Below are positions 54,865 through 63,565 of a stretch of DNA of 64,000 nucleotides, piece by piece (the first letter of the stretch is position 1; the number at the start of each line of letters is the position of its first letter). A program made the position numbers and the translations under genes. Under the pieces are notes generated by a model. That model saw nothing but the letters and a program-made list of their open reading frames with translations, was not told the DNA's origin and did not search any database. Origin of the DNA: Salegentibacter salinarum (GTDB lineage: Bacteria; Bacteroidota; Bacteroidia; Flavobacteriales; Flavobacteriaceae); assembly GCF_900168115.1 (NCBI RefSeq), contig NZ_FUZC01000007.1:1-64000 (forward strand). Reading direction: 5' to 3'.

Positions 54865-55887
54865 ATGCTAGTAATTAAAGTAAATGCTATCCCTCTTGAT
54901 GATGTGATGTTGGATTTAGGGAAAGCTTTTGGGGTAGAGGTAGAAGAAACTTGTAAGGAACTAAAATTAAAGTTACCAACATCCTTAGGTACTGGTAACA
55001 TTTCAGGAATTCAATTCCCTAACGGATTGGGTTTTATACAATATGATTGTAAGTTTCATAAAAATACAGAAATTCATTTTATTAAGAGTGAAGTTCATCC
55101 TTTGAAATTCATATATGTAACCGAAGGCCAACTTAAACACCGGTTTTCAAATGGTGATCAGCTCCATAAGATTGATCAATACCAACATGCAATTGTGGCC
55201 AGCGAAAAAAATAATGGGCATATTTTAAAGTTTGAAAAAGGTAAAGAAACATGCTTTTCGAGCATAGAGCTAAATAGAATAGAATTTGAACAAAAACTTG
55301 CCTGTAAATTGTTAGGTGTATCTTCAAGTTTAACACAAGTCTTCTACGATGTAAAGGCATTAAATAGTTTTTACCATAATGGTTATTATTCCTTAAAAAT
55401 AGCAGACCTTTTTGAGGATATGAATAGTTATAAAAAAGAGAATTTTATAAGGAAACTTTTTTTGGAAGCTTTTACTATTCAAATGTTAGCTGAGGAGATC
55501 TTGCAGTATGAAGATGCCTTGAGAGAGGAGGGAAATGCTGAAATTTTAACGCGTTATGAACTAGGGGCAGTAAAAGATGCAGCTGAATTTATTGAAGAAA
55601 ATATTTTTAAAAACCTCGTGGTGAGAGGGATTTCCATTGAAGTGGGAATTAACCAGAACAAATTGCAAAATGGTTTTAAAACCTTATATGGACTGACCGT
55701 TCACGATTTTATAAAAAGACATCGACTCCAACTTGTCAGAGACCTGCTATTAAACACAGATTTACAGATTAACGAAATATCCGATAGGGTAGGAATAAAT
55801 AGTAAAAGTTATTTCTCAAAAGTATTTAAAGAAAAATATGGTTTAACACCTAAAGAATTTAAGAAAAAAGCTGAGTTAGCAAAATAA
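54865..55887 (+). CDS. AraC-family regulator (second of a pair)
   Basis: 340 aa. Same architecture as the protein at 53799: sensor region with VHPLKFIYVTEGQLKHRF and DQYQHAIVASE (compare DQFQHAIISN), FYHNGYYSLKIADLFEDMN (compare FFHNGTYNLQIANILKEIN), and a C-terminal HTH pair ending EKYGLTPKEFKKK. 46 bp after the first copy. A tandem duplication whose copies may sense different ligands or form a heterodimer. Confidence 0.85.
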   Translation: MLVIKVNAIPLDDVMLDLGKAFGVEVEETCKELKLKLPTSLGTGNISGIQFPNGLGFIQYDCKFHKNTEIHFIKSEVHPLKFIYVTEGQLKHRFSNGDQLHKIDQYQHAIVASEKNNGHILKFEKGKETCFSSIELNRIEFEQKLACKLLGVSSSLTQVFYDVKALNSFYHNGYYSLKIADLFEDMNSYKKENFIRKLFLEAFTIQMLAEEILQYEDALREEGNAEILTRYELGAVKDAAEFIEENIFKNLVVRGISIEVGINQNKLQNGFKTLYGLTVHDFIKRHRLQLVRDLLLNTDLQINEISDRVGINSKSYFSKVFKEKYGLTPKEFKKKAELAK

Positions 55888-56021
55888 TTTTGAGACAACA
55901 GATTGAAAAAATTGAATTTGTTATATTTTAATTCAAATATTACATTTCCTTTTCATAATCATACCTAATTTTGATCTCTCAATTTGAGAAATAAAAGTTT
56001 AGAATCTTTAAATTTTTATAA

Positions 56022-57035
56022 ATGGAGGACGAAGGGAAATTTTTAAGGATAGGTATTATAGGGGCTAGTCGCTTTGGTGTAAATCAAATTTCTCGTTTAA
56101 AGAATGAGCAAAATTTAAATATCGATTTTGTAGTACTTGATAAGAATTTAAATAACCCAAAGGAAATAATTAACGAAATTCCTTCTGCTGAATTTTTAAG
56201 TTGTGAAAAAGAATTCTTTAAAAGTGCAACGAATGGAATAATATTGGCAGATTATGTGGATCTACAATTAAAAAAATATCAGCCATCCTTTAAAAAAGCA
56301 ACCTCCTTCTTTTGTAATGCCAATTTCTTAAGTCAGCTTGAGGGTTTAGAACATTTTCTTCAAATTGCCAAATCAAAGAATATCCTGGTTTGTTTTAATT
56401 TACCTTTTCGGTTTACCCGAGGCTTTTTAGAGCTTAATGATATTGTAAGAAAGGGTAAACTAGGAAAAATTCACCAAATTGATCTTACCTATTATAAGAA
56501 TCAATCGGATGAAGGTACGGCTTCTTGTAAAAATCACACTAACTTTTTTGGAGGGTTTATGGATACTGGCGTTCATTTGCTGGATATTGCTCTAAAATCT
56601 CTCAATTATCCGGAAATTAAATATTTAACCGCTATCCCTTATAAAAGAGGGAAAAAAATTGAAAAACAGAATCCATTCTGCGAAGATTATTTATTACTGA
56701 CTTGTATAACTGCAAACGGAACATTAATAAACCTTAGGTGTTCCAGAAACCTTCCTCGAACCAGAAAACGGACAATAGAAGCAGATTATCATGGAGAGAA
56801 GGGGGATCTTAGATTAAGAAACCACGATAAATCGGAACATGATTTAATAGTGGAGGAGTATAAAAATGAATATTTAAGTATAGTAAGCTCCCCTCCAGAT
56901 GTATTTGTTGATGCGGCCATAAAAGAGTGGATTTGGAGTTTAAGAGCTGAAAAAGGATATGATAAAAAAATTGCAAAAGAAATGTTAGCCCTTGCAGGTG
57001 TGGTCCATCAAATTTATAATCAACCCTCACCGTAA
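56022..57035 (+). CDS. Degenerate Gfo/Idh/MocA-like protein
   Basis: 337 aa. Aligns with the oxidoreductase at 46123 along the full length: IGIIGASRFGVNQISRL for the Rossmann motif, GGFMDTGVHLLDIAL for the substrate-domain signature, and NGTLINLRCSRNLPRTRK for GTLINLQCSWNLPAGKE. The second cofactor Gly is replaced (ASRFG) and the EKP region reads FFCNANFLSQ, so the catalytic Lys is missing. It could be a binding protein or regulator rather than an enzyme. Followed by a terminator. Confidence 0.75.
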   Translation: MEDEGKFLRIGIIGASRFGVNQISRLKNEQNLNIDFVVLDKNLNNPKEIINEIPSAEFLSCEKEFFKSATNGIILADYVDLQLKKYQPSFKKATSFFCNANFLSQLEGLEHFLQIAKSKNILVCFNLPFRFTRGFLELNDIVRKGKLGKIHQIDLTYYKNQSDEGTASCKNHTNFFGGFMDTGVHLLDIALKSLNYPEIKYLTAIPYKRGKKIEKQNPFCEDYLLLTCITANGTLINLRCSRNLPRTRKRTIEADYHGEKGDLRLRNHDKSEHDLIVEEYKNEYLSIVSSPPDVFVDAAIKEWIWSLRAEKGYDKKIAKEMLALAGVVHQIYNQPSP

Positions 57036-57500
57036 ATTCCTTCTTGTAACTAAATTTTCAACCTGAATATTTCAAGGAAGGTATTTCCTTTAAGGAAAGA
57101 AATTTAAATCGTACATATATTTATTATTTGTAAATAAGCGAGGTTGTCTAATAGGGCAGCCTTTTTTGTTATTATGCTGTTTGTATTACCCAATCTTTCT
57201 CCTGTAAGATCTCTTTGACATTTTTGGCCAAAATTTCAATGTCATAAGTTTGATTTAAGAAGGTAATTAAAGCAATAGGAAAACATTAATAAAAAATCAC
57301 TTTATCTCACTCGTGGTTTTAACATTTAGGCAGTTCATTTTAATTTAAAAAAGCCTGGAGTGCCTGTCATTAAAGATAATTAATAATTATCCAAATATTA
57401 TTGATATTAACAAATGTTTGAAGTCTAATTAATATAGGATCCTTTATTTCTTTATTAATTTTAAAATAGTTCTGATCGTTTAATCATTAAATAGTATTCT
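57036..57500. other. Non-coding region with terminator and a possible gene remnant
   Basis: 465 bp. Apart from the terminator at 57141-57168, the minus strand from about 57289 to the stop at 57172 reads a protein-like tail (TYDIEILAKNVKEIL, then KDWVIQTA) that opens after a stop codon. I cannot assign it; it may be the end of a lost gene. Confidence 0.4.
57141..57168 (+). terminator. Rho-independent terminator
   Basis: 9-bp stem with G-T pairs (AGGTTGTCT / GGGCAGCCT), 4-nt loop and a six-T tail, about 105 bp after the Gfo/Idh-like gene. Confidence 0.75.
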
Positions 57501-57986
57501 ATGAAAACTTTAAAAGATTTGTTTGAACACCAAATAAAGGATCTATATAGCGCAGAATATCAATTAATTAAGGCGCTTCCAAAGATGCTCGAGCAAGCAA
57601 CAAACGAAAACCTTAAAAATTCCTTTAGAAATCATTTAGAAGAAACTAGATCCCAAAAAAAACGTATAGAAGAAGTATGCGAAAACCTCAATATAGAACC
57701 ATCTGGAGAAGATTGTAAAGCTATGAAGGGACTGATAGAGGAAGCAGAGAGTTTCCTGGCTGAAGATGCTGAAGATGATGTGAAAGATGCAGGTATAATT
57801 GCAGAAGCTCAAAGAATTGAACACTATGAAATATCTGGATATGGCACTCTTATAAGATATGCAAAAGAATTAGGATATGATAAGGAAGCAGAAAAACTTG
57901 TACAAAGCCTAGAAGAAGAGTATAAGGCAGATGAAGATCTAAATGATCTCGCGAAAGATAAAATCAATAAAAAAGCAGAAGCCTAA
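57501..57986 (+). CDS. YciE/YciF-type ferritin-like protein (DUF892)
   Basis: 161 aa, all-helical. MKTLKDLFEHQIKDLYSAE is the family start; the metal-site Glu/His residues occur in EHQIKDLYSAEYQL, HLEETRSQ and AQRIEHYEISGYG. Family members are induced by osmotic or general stress. First gene of a three-gene run with an SPW membrane protein and Mn catalase. Confidence 0.9.
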   Translation: MKTLKDLFEHQIKDLYSAEYQLIKALPKMLEQATNENLKNSFRNHLEETRSQKKRIEEVCENLNIEPSGEDCKAMKGLIEEAESFLAEDAEDDVKDAGIIAEAQRIEHYEISGYGTLIRYAKELGYDKEAEKLVQSLEEEYKADEDLNDLAKDKINKKAEA

Positions 57987-58010
57987 ATACAAATATCAAA
58001 TCTAGTAAAT

Positions 58011-58364
58011 ATGATACCAACAAAGATTCACGGCTATATCGATTATTTAGTTGGATTATTCTTAATCATCATACCATTTATCCTGGTCATAAATAATCCT
58101 ACCGCTAAATGGTTATTAATAGGCCTAGGCGTTAGTACTATTTTTTATAGTGCTATTACGGATTATGAAATGGGACTAGTTGGGATAATTAACTTTAAAA
58201 TTCATCTGTTTATTGATATTCTAGCAGGATTATTTCTCGCAGTTGCACCCTGGTTATTTGGCTTTGCGGATGAAATTTATTGGCCTTTTCTAATTATAGG
58301 GATAGGAGAAATCTTAATCAGTTTTATTACAGCAAAGAAGCCACGATATCCAGAGAAGGCTTAA
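58011..58364 (+). CDS. SPW-repeat small membrane protein (paralogue of 36891-37247)
   Basis: 117 aa, four helices. KIHGYIDYLVGLFLIIIP, YSAITDYEMGLVG and LAVAPWLFGF match the copy at 36891. 24 bp after the ferritin-like gene and 44 bp before the catalase gene, so it belongs to an oxidative or osmotic stress unit. Function unknown. Confidence 0.78.
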   Translation: MIPTKIHGYIDYLVGLFLIIIPFILVINNPTAKWLLIGLGVSTIFYSAITDYEMGLVGIINFKIHLFIDILAGLFLAVAPWLFGFADEIYWPFLIIGIGEILISFITAKKPRYPEKA

Positions 58365-58408
58365 AGAAGATGATCTTTTTAATTATTTATTAACTAAAAA
58401 ATTAATTT

Positions 58409-59278
58409 ATGTTTTATCACGATGGAAAATTACAATTCGATGTAAAAGTCGATAAACCTAACCCTCAATTTGCTAAAATGTTACAGCAAGCCATTGGAGG
58501 TATTGAAGGAGAAATGAAGGTTTGTATGCAATATATGTTCCAGGCCTGGGGAGCACGAGGTCCTGAAAAATATAGGGATATGCTTTTGGAAACCGGAACA
58601 GAAGAAATGGCACATATAGAATTGCTAGCTACCGCTGTCGCTTTAAACTTGGAAGGAGCAACAAACGATTTAAAAGATGAAGTAGCTAAAGACCCTTTTA
58701 TGGAACAAATAATGGGTGGAGCAAATCCCCGTCATATTTTGTCTAGTGGCATGTCTGCTATGGCAGTAGATAGTAGTGGTGTACCCTTTAGCGGAGCCTA
58801 TGTAGTAGCTACAGGAAATTTGGCAGCTGATATGTATGCCAATGTAACCGCTGAGTCAGCGGGAAGAATACTAGCTACGCGCTTATGGAAATCTACGGAT
58901 GATAAGGGTATGAAGGACATGCTGGCCTTTTTAATTGCCAGAGATACTATGCACCAGAACCAGTGGCTGGCAGTTTTGGAAGAATTAGGTGGTGTAAAAG
59001 GTAATCATCCAATACCTAACAGTTTCCCACAAGCTGAAGAAAATCCTGATTTTAACTACAACTTTATTTCTACACATATTGATGGTGAATCTAAGGCTAA
59101 AGGTAGGTGGAGTGAAGGACAATCCATAGATGGTAAGGGATCTTTCACATTTGAAAAAGCTAAACCTTTAGGGAAAAAACCTAATCTCGGAAAACCGCAT
59201 CCTGATGGTTTTGCTCAAAAAGAACAAATGAAGGCTAACCCTTCTATGGCAGAAGACACCATTAATAAGTTGAAATAA
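58409..59278 (+). CDS. Manganese catalase
   Basis: Disproportionates hydrogen peroxide with a di-manganese centre. 289 aa. Ligands by comparison with known family members: Glu35 in EGEMK, Glu66 and His69 in TEEMAHIE, plus a second Glu and the His in RDTMHQNQW. The C-terminal tail is rich in Lys, Gly and Pro. Non-haem, cytosolic. Closes the stress unit, with a hairpin after it. Confidence 0.95.
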   Translation: MFYHDGKLQFDVKVDKPNPQFAKMLQQAIGGIEGEMKVCMQYMFQAWGARGPEKYRDMLLETGTEEMAHIELLATAVALNLEGATNDLKDEVAKDPFMEQIMGGANPRHILSSGMSAMAVDSSGVPFSGAYVVATGNLAADMYANVTAESAGRILATRLWKSTDDKGMKDMLAFLIARDTMHQNQWLAVLEELGGVKGNHPIPNSFPQAEENPDFNYNFISTHIDGESKAKGRWSEGQSIDGKGSFTFEKAKPLGKKPNLGKPHPDGFAQKEQMKANPSMAEDTINKLK

Positions 59279-59293
59279 AAGACTTTGTGTTGT

Positions 59294-59340
59294 GTCATTC
59301 CGTGAATTCTGATTGGAGGGAAGGATCGGAATGACTTTTT
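59294..59340 (+). terminator. Rho-independent terminator of the catalase operon
   Basis: 9-bp perfect stem (GTCATTCCG / CGGAATGAC), 24-nt loop, TTTTT tail, 16 bp after the catalase stop. Confidence 0.8.
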
Positions 59341-59401
59341 ATACATTGTAAAAAACGAATATATTAGAAAGGTTTAGGAAGGAAAATATAATCTAATCAA
59401 A

Positions 59402-60259
59402 ATGGAAGAAGGAAAAGACCAACATACAATACCAATTACCTCTATTAGAAGTGGAAAAGGAGAAGCAGTTTCTAATGATGTTTTTTACTATACAAATAAG
59501 ATTGTTAATGTAATAATGATAGGAGAACCACATAGTGATGATTGGGTACTAATTGATGCAGGTATGCCAAATTCTGGGCAAGAAATACAAAATGCAGCAG
59601 AAAAAAGATTCGGAAAAAATAACCCACCAAAAGCTATTATTCTTACCCACGGTCACTTTGATCATGTTGGAGGCATTATTCATCTCTTAGATGTATGGAA
59701 TACCACAGTTTATGCCCATCCTTTAGAATTTCTTTATTTAACTGGCGAAAAAAGATATCCGGAGCCTGATGATAGTGTAGAAGGAGGGATGCTGGCCAAA
59801 TTTTCTTCAATTTATCCTATTGAACCTATTAACATAAAGTGTAGGTTAAACGAATTGCCCGAAAATGGATCTGTCCCAGGACTTCCAGAATGGAAATGGT
59901 ATCATGTTCCAGGACATGCTCCTGGTCAAATTGCCCTATTTAGAGAAAAAGATAGATTTTTAATTGCGGGAGATACATTTACTACTGTTAAACAAGACTC
60001 TTTATACAAGGTTTTAATTCAGAAAAAAGGTGTATATGGCCCGCCTGTTTATTTAACTACAAACTGGGAAATGGCCCAGGAATCAGCAGAAAAACTACAG
60101 CAATTAGAACCAGAGATGGTTATAACAGGACACGGAGAATATATGGAAGGAACAGAACTCACAGAAGGTTTGTTGGAGCTAGTTCGAAACTTTGAAAAGG
60201 AAGCTATCCCTTCACACGGAAAATTCGTAAGAAATGAAAATAAAAAGACTTCTGGTTAA
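59402..60259 (+). CDS. MBL-fold metallohydrolase
   Basis: 285 aa, single metallo-beta-lactamase domain. Metal ligands: THGHFDHVGG (HxHxDH), His in VPGHAPGQ, Asp in AGDTF and His in TGHGEYM. The two-metal site is complete. Relatives hydrolyse thioesters, lactones or phosphodiesters; no specificity can be given. A single gene between hairpins. Confidence 0.88.
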   Translation: MEEGKDQHTIPITSIRSGKGEAVSNDVFYYTNKIVNVIMIGEPHSDDWVLIDAGMPNSGQEIQNAAEKRFGKNNPPKAIILTHGHFDHVGGIIHLLDVWNTTVYAHPLEFLYLTGEKRYPEPDDSVEGGMLAKFSSIYPIEPINIKCRLNELPENGSVPGLPEWKWYHVPGHAPGQIALFREKDRFLIAGDTFTTVKQDSLYKVLIQKKGVYGPPVYLTTNWEMAQESAEKLQQLEPEMVITGHGEYMEGTELTEGLLELVRNFEKEAIPSHGKFVRNENKKTSG

Positions 60260-60328
60260 AAAATCAAGCCGGGAAGGATTCAACTACCAGAAGTTCTAAC
60301 TAACCATATCTCTTTCCGGTCATAAAAT

Positions 60329-60398
60329 CAGGTATTCCGGCAGATGTGTTTTTCCTTCGTCTAATATTAAGTTTATTTCTGCCGGATAACCTGTTTTT
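60329..60398 (+). terminator. Long inverted repeat, probable terminator
   Basis: 16-bp arms at 60329-60344 and 60378-60393 with two mismatches, a 33-nt loop, followed by TTTTT. 69 bp after the MBL gene. Confidence 0.55.
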
Positions 60399-60423
60399 CA
60401 TAATTAATTAAATATTCAATAAT

Positions 60424-61230
60424 ATGGATACCAGAAATAAAATAGTTCTAATAACGGGGGTAACCAGTGGAATCGGTAAAGCCCTTGCTCAGGAATTTGC
60501 AAAGAATGAATTTGATATTATCGGAGTTTCACAACACCAGCAAGATTTAGATCAAGTTGAAAAATTAATTACATCTACCTATCAGCAAAAAGTTTATACA
60601 ATTTCCCAGGATCTTACCACGGAGGATGGCGCTTCTATTATCTATGAAGAAGTAAAAAAAATGGGTATGGAGATTGATATTTTAGTCAATGATGCGGGAG
60701 TAGGCCAACGAGGATATTTTAATGATATTCCTATAGAGAAATATGAAGAATTGATTCGTCTAAATATTCTGGCTCTTACCAGAATGACAAAACTCTTTAT
60801 AAACGATATGATTGAACGTGATTATGGAAAAATACTTCAATTGGGATCAATTGCAGGATTTGAACCTGGCCCTCTTATGGCAGTTTATCACGCAACTAAA
60901 GCCTACGTAGTGAGTTTTTCAGAAGCATTGATCACAGAACTTGAAGATATGGACAGCAATGTGAGTATAACCTGTTTATGTCCAGGTCCTACAGATACTA
61001 ATTTCTTTTCCAGGGGGGACCTAGAAGATACTAATGTTGTAGAACACAAAGATCAATTTATGGCATCTGCAGAAGAAGTGGCCAAAGGAGGCTACAAAGC
61101 TTTAATGGATAACGAGAGAATTTACATACCAGGTGCTAAAAATAATGTTACCACTTTTATAAGAAGAGTTATACCTAAAAGTACACAGTCTAAATTACAA
61201 ATGAAATTTTATGAACATTCGTCAGAATAA
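60424..61230 (+). CDS. Short-chain dehydrogenase, DltE/YdfG-like
   Basis: 268 aa. ITGVTSGIGKALAQEFA, VNDAGVGQRGYF (NAG replaced by DAG), catalytic Ser in LQLGSIAGF and Tyr/Lys in AVYHATKAY. CPGPTDTNFF in the substrate loop. Similar to SDRs of broad substrate range. Its start is 26 bp after the T-tail of the preceding hairpin, so it has its own promoter. Confidence 0.88.
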   Translation: MDTRNKIVLITGVTSGIGKALAQEFAKNEFDIIGVSQHQQDLDQVEKLITSTYQQKVYTISQDLTTEDGASIIYEEVKKMGMEIDILVNDAGVGQRGYFNDIPIEKYEELIRLNILALTRMTKLFINDMIERDYGKILQLGSIAGFEPGPLMAVYHATKAYVVSFSEALITELEDMDSNVSITCLCPGPTDTNFFSRGDLEDTNVVEHKDQFMASAEEVAKGGYKALMDNERIYIPGAKNNVTTFIRRVIPKSTQSKLQMKFYEHSSE

Positions 61231-61382
61231 TTTGCATGATAGAAGCAATGTCCTTTTATCTTAACTCAAAAAGTTTTATTGGTTTTCTAACAATACGTGG
61301 GGCAATTGACAGATTATTAAGGTGCAGAAATATAAAAAAATAAATTTTCATATAAACAAATAAATAAAAACTAAAAAATTTT

Positions 61383-62471
61383 ATGAATAAGAGCGGATTT
61401 AAACTTGGTCATAGAATATTGATAATCTCAGTAATTTTAATTGTTGGAAATTATTTTTTGTTCCTTGGTCTTGCTAAAGCTAAAGTCTTTCTAGCTCCGT
61501 TTTTAACAGCGGTAATTTTGTCTTTAGTAGTTCTTCCGCTATGTAAAAAATTTGAGAAAAGTGGTGCTAAACGTAGTTTAAGTTCTTTTACTAATACATT
61601 CTTGCTATTTATTATATCGCTTGGTTTTATAGCTTTAGTTTTTTTTCAGATGCAAAGCATGGTAAGTAAATGGCCGAAAATAAAAGAAACTATGAAGCCA
61701 AAAATTGAACAATTAAAAACATTTGCTGCAGAGAAAACACCTATAAGTAAAGAGAAAATTGAGAGCAAAAGTACTAGTTCGTCAATTATTGAGTCAGGAT
61801 CTGGACAGGGAAAAAAGTCAGTAAGTTTTTTGACTAAAATCATGAGTTTTTCTGGAACTTATTTGCTGGTATTTATCTATATTTTTTTCTTATTGAATTA
61901 TCGTGATCGCTTTAAAAAGTTTCTGATACGATTGTTTCCAGATGAAAAAAGGAAAAAAGTTAAAAATGTGATTCATCAATCAGCACAGGTAGTTCAAAAC
62001 TACCTATTGGGTAAGCTCATCCTTATGGGTCTATTAGCTGTTGTATATTCTATTGGCCTTGGGCTTTCTGGTGTAAGTAATTTTATTCTTGTGAGCATAA
62101 TTGCCGCCTTATTAACCATAATTCCCTATATAGGTAATATTATAGGTCTTATTTTAGCAATGGCATTTGGTTATCTTACCTCAGGAGAAATGGGTGTTCT
62201 AATTGGTGTTGCTATAACTTTTACTGTTTCGCAGTTTCTGGAAAGTTATGTTCTGCAACCATATGTAGTTGGGGATAAAGTTGACCTTCATCCCTTTTTT
62301 GTTATTCTGGTTGTAGTGATAGGTAACGCGTTATGGGGAGTTATTGGTATGATCTTGGCCATACCTGTTACCGCAATAATTACCATCATATTTTTACATG
62401 TTTCTCCCCTACATCCTTTTGGATTTCTTCTGAGCAAAAAATCTGCTTCAGAAGAAAATTCAGGGAGTTGA
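61383..62471 (+). CDS. AI-2E-type membrane protein (TqsA/PerM family)
   Basis: 362 aa with about eight membrane helices: two near the N-terminus, a long amphipathic insert (residues about 95-150) and a C-terminal block with GLGLSGVSNFILVSIIAALL, TIIPYIGNIIGL and the SQFLESYVLQPYVVG signature. Members export signalling molecules or act as Na+/H+ antiporters; direction and substrate unknown here. Confidence 0.88.
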   Translation: MNKSGFKLGHRILIISVILIVGNYFLFLGLAKAKVFLAPFLTAVILSLVVLPLCKKFEKSGAKRSLSSFTNTFLLFIISLGFIALVFFQMQSMVSKWPKIKETMKPKIEQLKTFAAEKTPISKEKIESKSTSSSIIESGSGQGKKSVSFLTKIMSFSGTYLLVFIYIFFLLNYRDRFKKFLIRLFPDEKRKKVKNVIHQSAQVVQNYLLGKLILMGLLAVVYSIGLGLSGVSNFILVSIIAALLTIIPYIGNIIGLILAMAFGYLTSGEMGVLIGVAITFTVSQFLESYVLQPYVVGDKVDLHPFFVILVVVIGNALWGVIGMILAIPVTAIITIIFLHVSPLHPFGFLLSKKSASEENSGS

Positions 62472-62572
62472 AAGCAGCCCCATAGAGAAGTGCTTTACTT
62501 CCCCAATAGTCTTCATTGGGAAATAAAATATTTATAAAAAAAAATTAAATAATTCACCAAATTTTCTGAAGT

Positions 62573-63412
62573 ATGGAGCAGAAAGAAGGCGACGTTCAGA
62601 AGTATGTTTTCAGAATTGTGGGATTGTCTAGAAGTGGAAATCACGCAATAATAAATTGGATTATAAATCAACTTCAGGGAGATTACCTTTTTTTAAATTG
62701 TACAGAGCCTAAATATAATCCTTATGATACCGCAAGACCCTTAGATAAGGAGGGTTACACTTATAGAACAAATCTGTATAATTTTGAACTTAACAGAGAA
62801 AAAAAAGGTAATTTTTCTAAAAAAAAATACCTGTTATTTAGTCATGAAGATTGTTTTTTGGGTTCGTTAAATAAAAAAGAAGAAAGAAAAAAAATAGCCG
62901 GTTGGGTTGGTTCTTCAGAAGTACAAAAGGATATTTTAATCATAAGGGATCCTTTTAATCTATTCGCTAGTAGAGCAAAGGCTGGTCTTCTACTAGGAAA
63001 TATCGCAGACCATACAACAAGGCCTATTTCAGAAAAAGTTCTATGCCGTATTTATAAACAGCATGCACGGGAATTTTTAGGAGAAAATAATAATCTAAGA
63101 AATAAAGTTATTATAAATTTTAATACCTGGTCTTCTAATGAAAATTATAGGTTAAAAGTAGCCAAAGCTCTTAATATTCCTTTTTCTGACGCCGGTTATA
63201 GAGAAGTCACAACAGTGGCAGGAGGTAGTTCATTTGATGGGACAAATTTATCCGGTATGGCCCATAAAATGAAAGTTAATGAAAGGTGGAAAAATTATGC
63301 AAAAGATGATAATTATTGGTCCCTTTTTGACCAGGAACTTCTCGAATTTTCCAGGAAAATATTTGGAAATACCCCTCCAGCGCAATTTTTTGAAGAACGA
63401 AATAGAAAATAA
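62573..63412 (+). CDS. Sulfotransferase-like P-loop protein
   Basis: 279 aa. RIVGLSRSGNHAIINWI near residue 16 matches the 5'-phosphosulfate-binding loop and ILIIRDPFNLFASRAKAG around residue 122 the 3'-phosphate-binding segment of PAPS sulfotransferases. A short distal domain follows. It might sulfate a glycan, perhaps one made by the upstream operon; no direct evidence. No signal peptide. Confidence 0.7.
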   Translation: MEQKEGDVQKYVFRIVGLSRSGNHAIINWIINQLQGDYLFLNCTEPKYNPYDTARPLDKEGYTYRTNLYNFELNREKKGNFSKKKYLLFSHEDCFLGSLNKKEERKKIAGWVGSSEVQKDILIIRDPFNLFASRAKAGLLLGNIADHTTRPISEKVLCRIYKQHAREFLGENNNLRNKVIINFNTWSSNENYRLKVAKALNIPFSDAGYREVTTVAGGSSFDGTNLSGMAHKMKVNERWKNYAKDDNYWSLFDQELLEFSRKIFGNTPPAQFFEERNRK

Positions 63413-63565
63413 ATCAAATCTTTTTGCATATGACTCCAAAACCTAAATATGTATTAATTTATATAATATCATAGTTAAATAATTGATAATCTGAGGTTAA
63501 ACTTTCTTAGTAGTTTGCTCTTAGATCAACGAATTAGTAATTTAAAGTAAATAAAAACTATAGTT

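Noticed and set aside
62501-62525. Hairpin CCCAAT...ATTGGG after the AI-2E gene as terminator
   Set aside because: Only a 6-bp stem and followed by A-rich sequence rather than a T-run.
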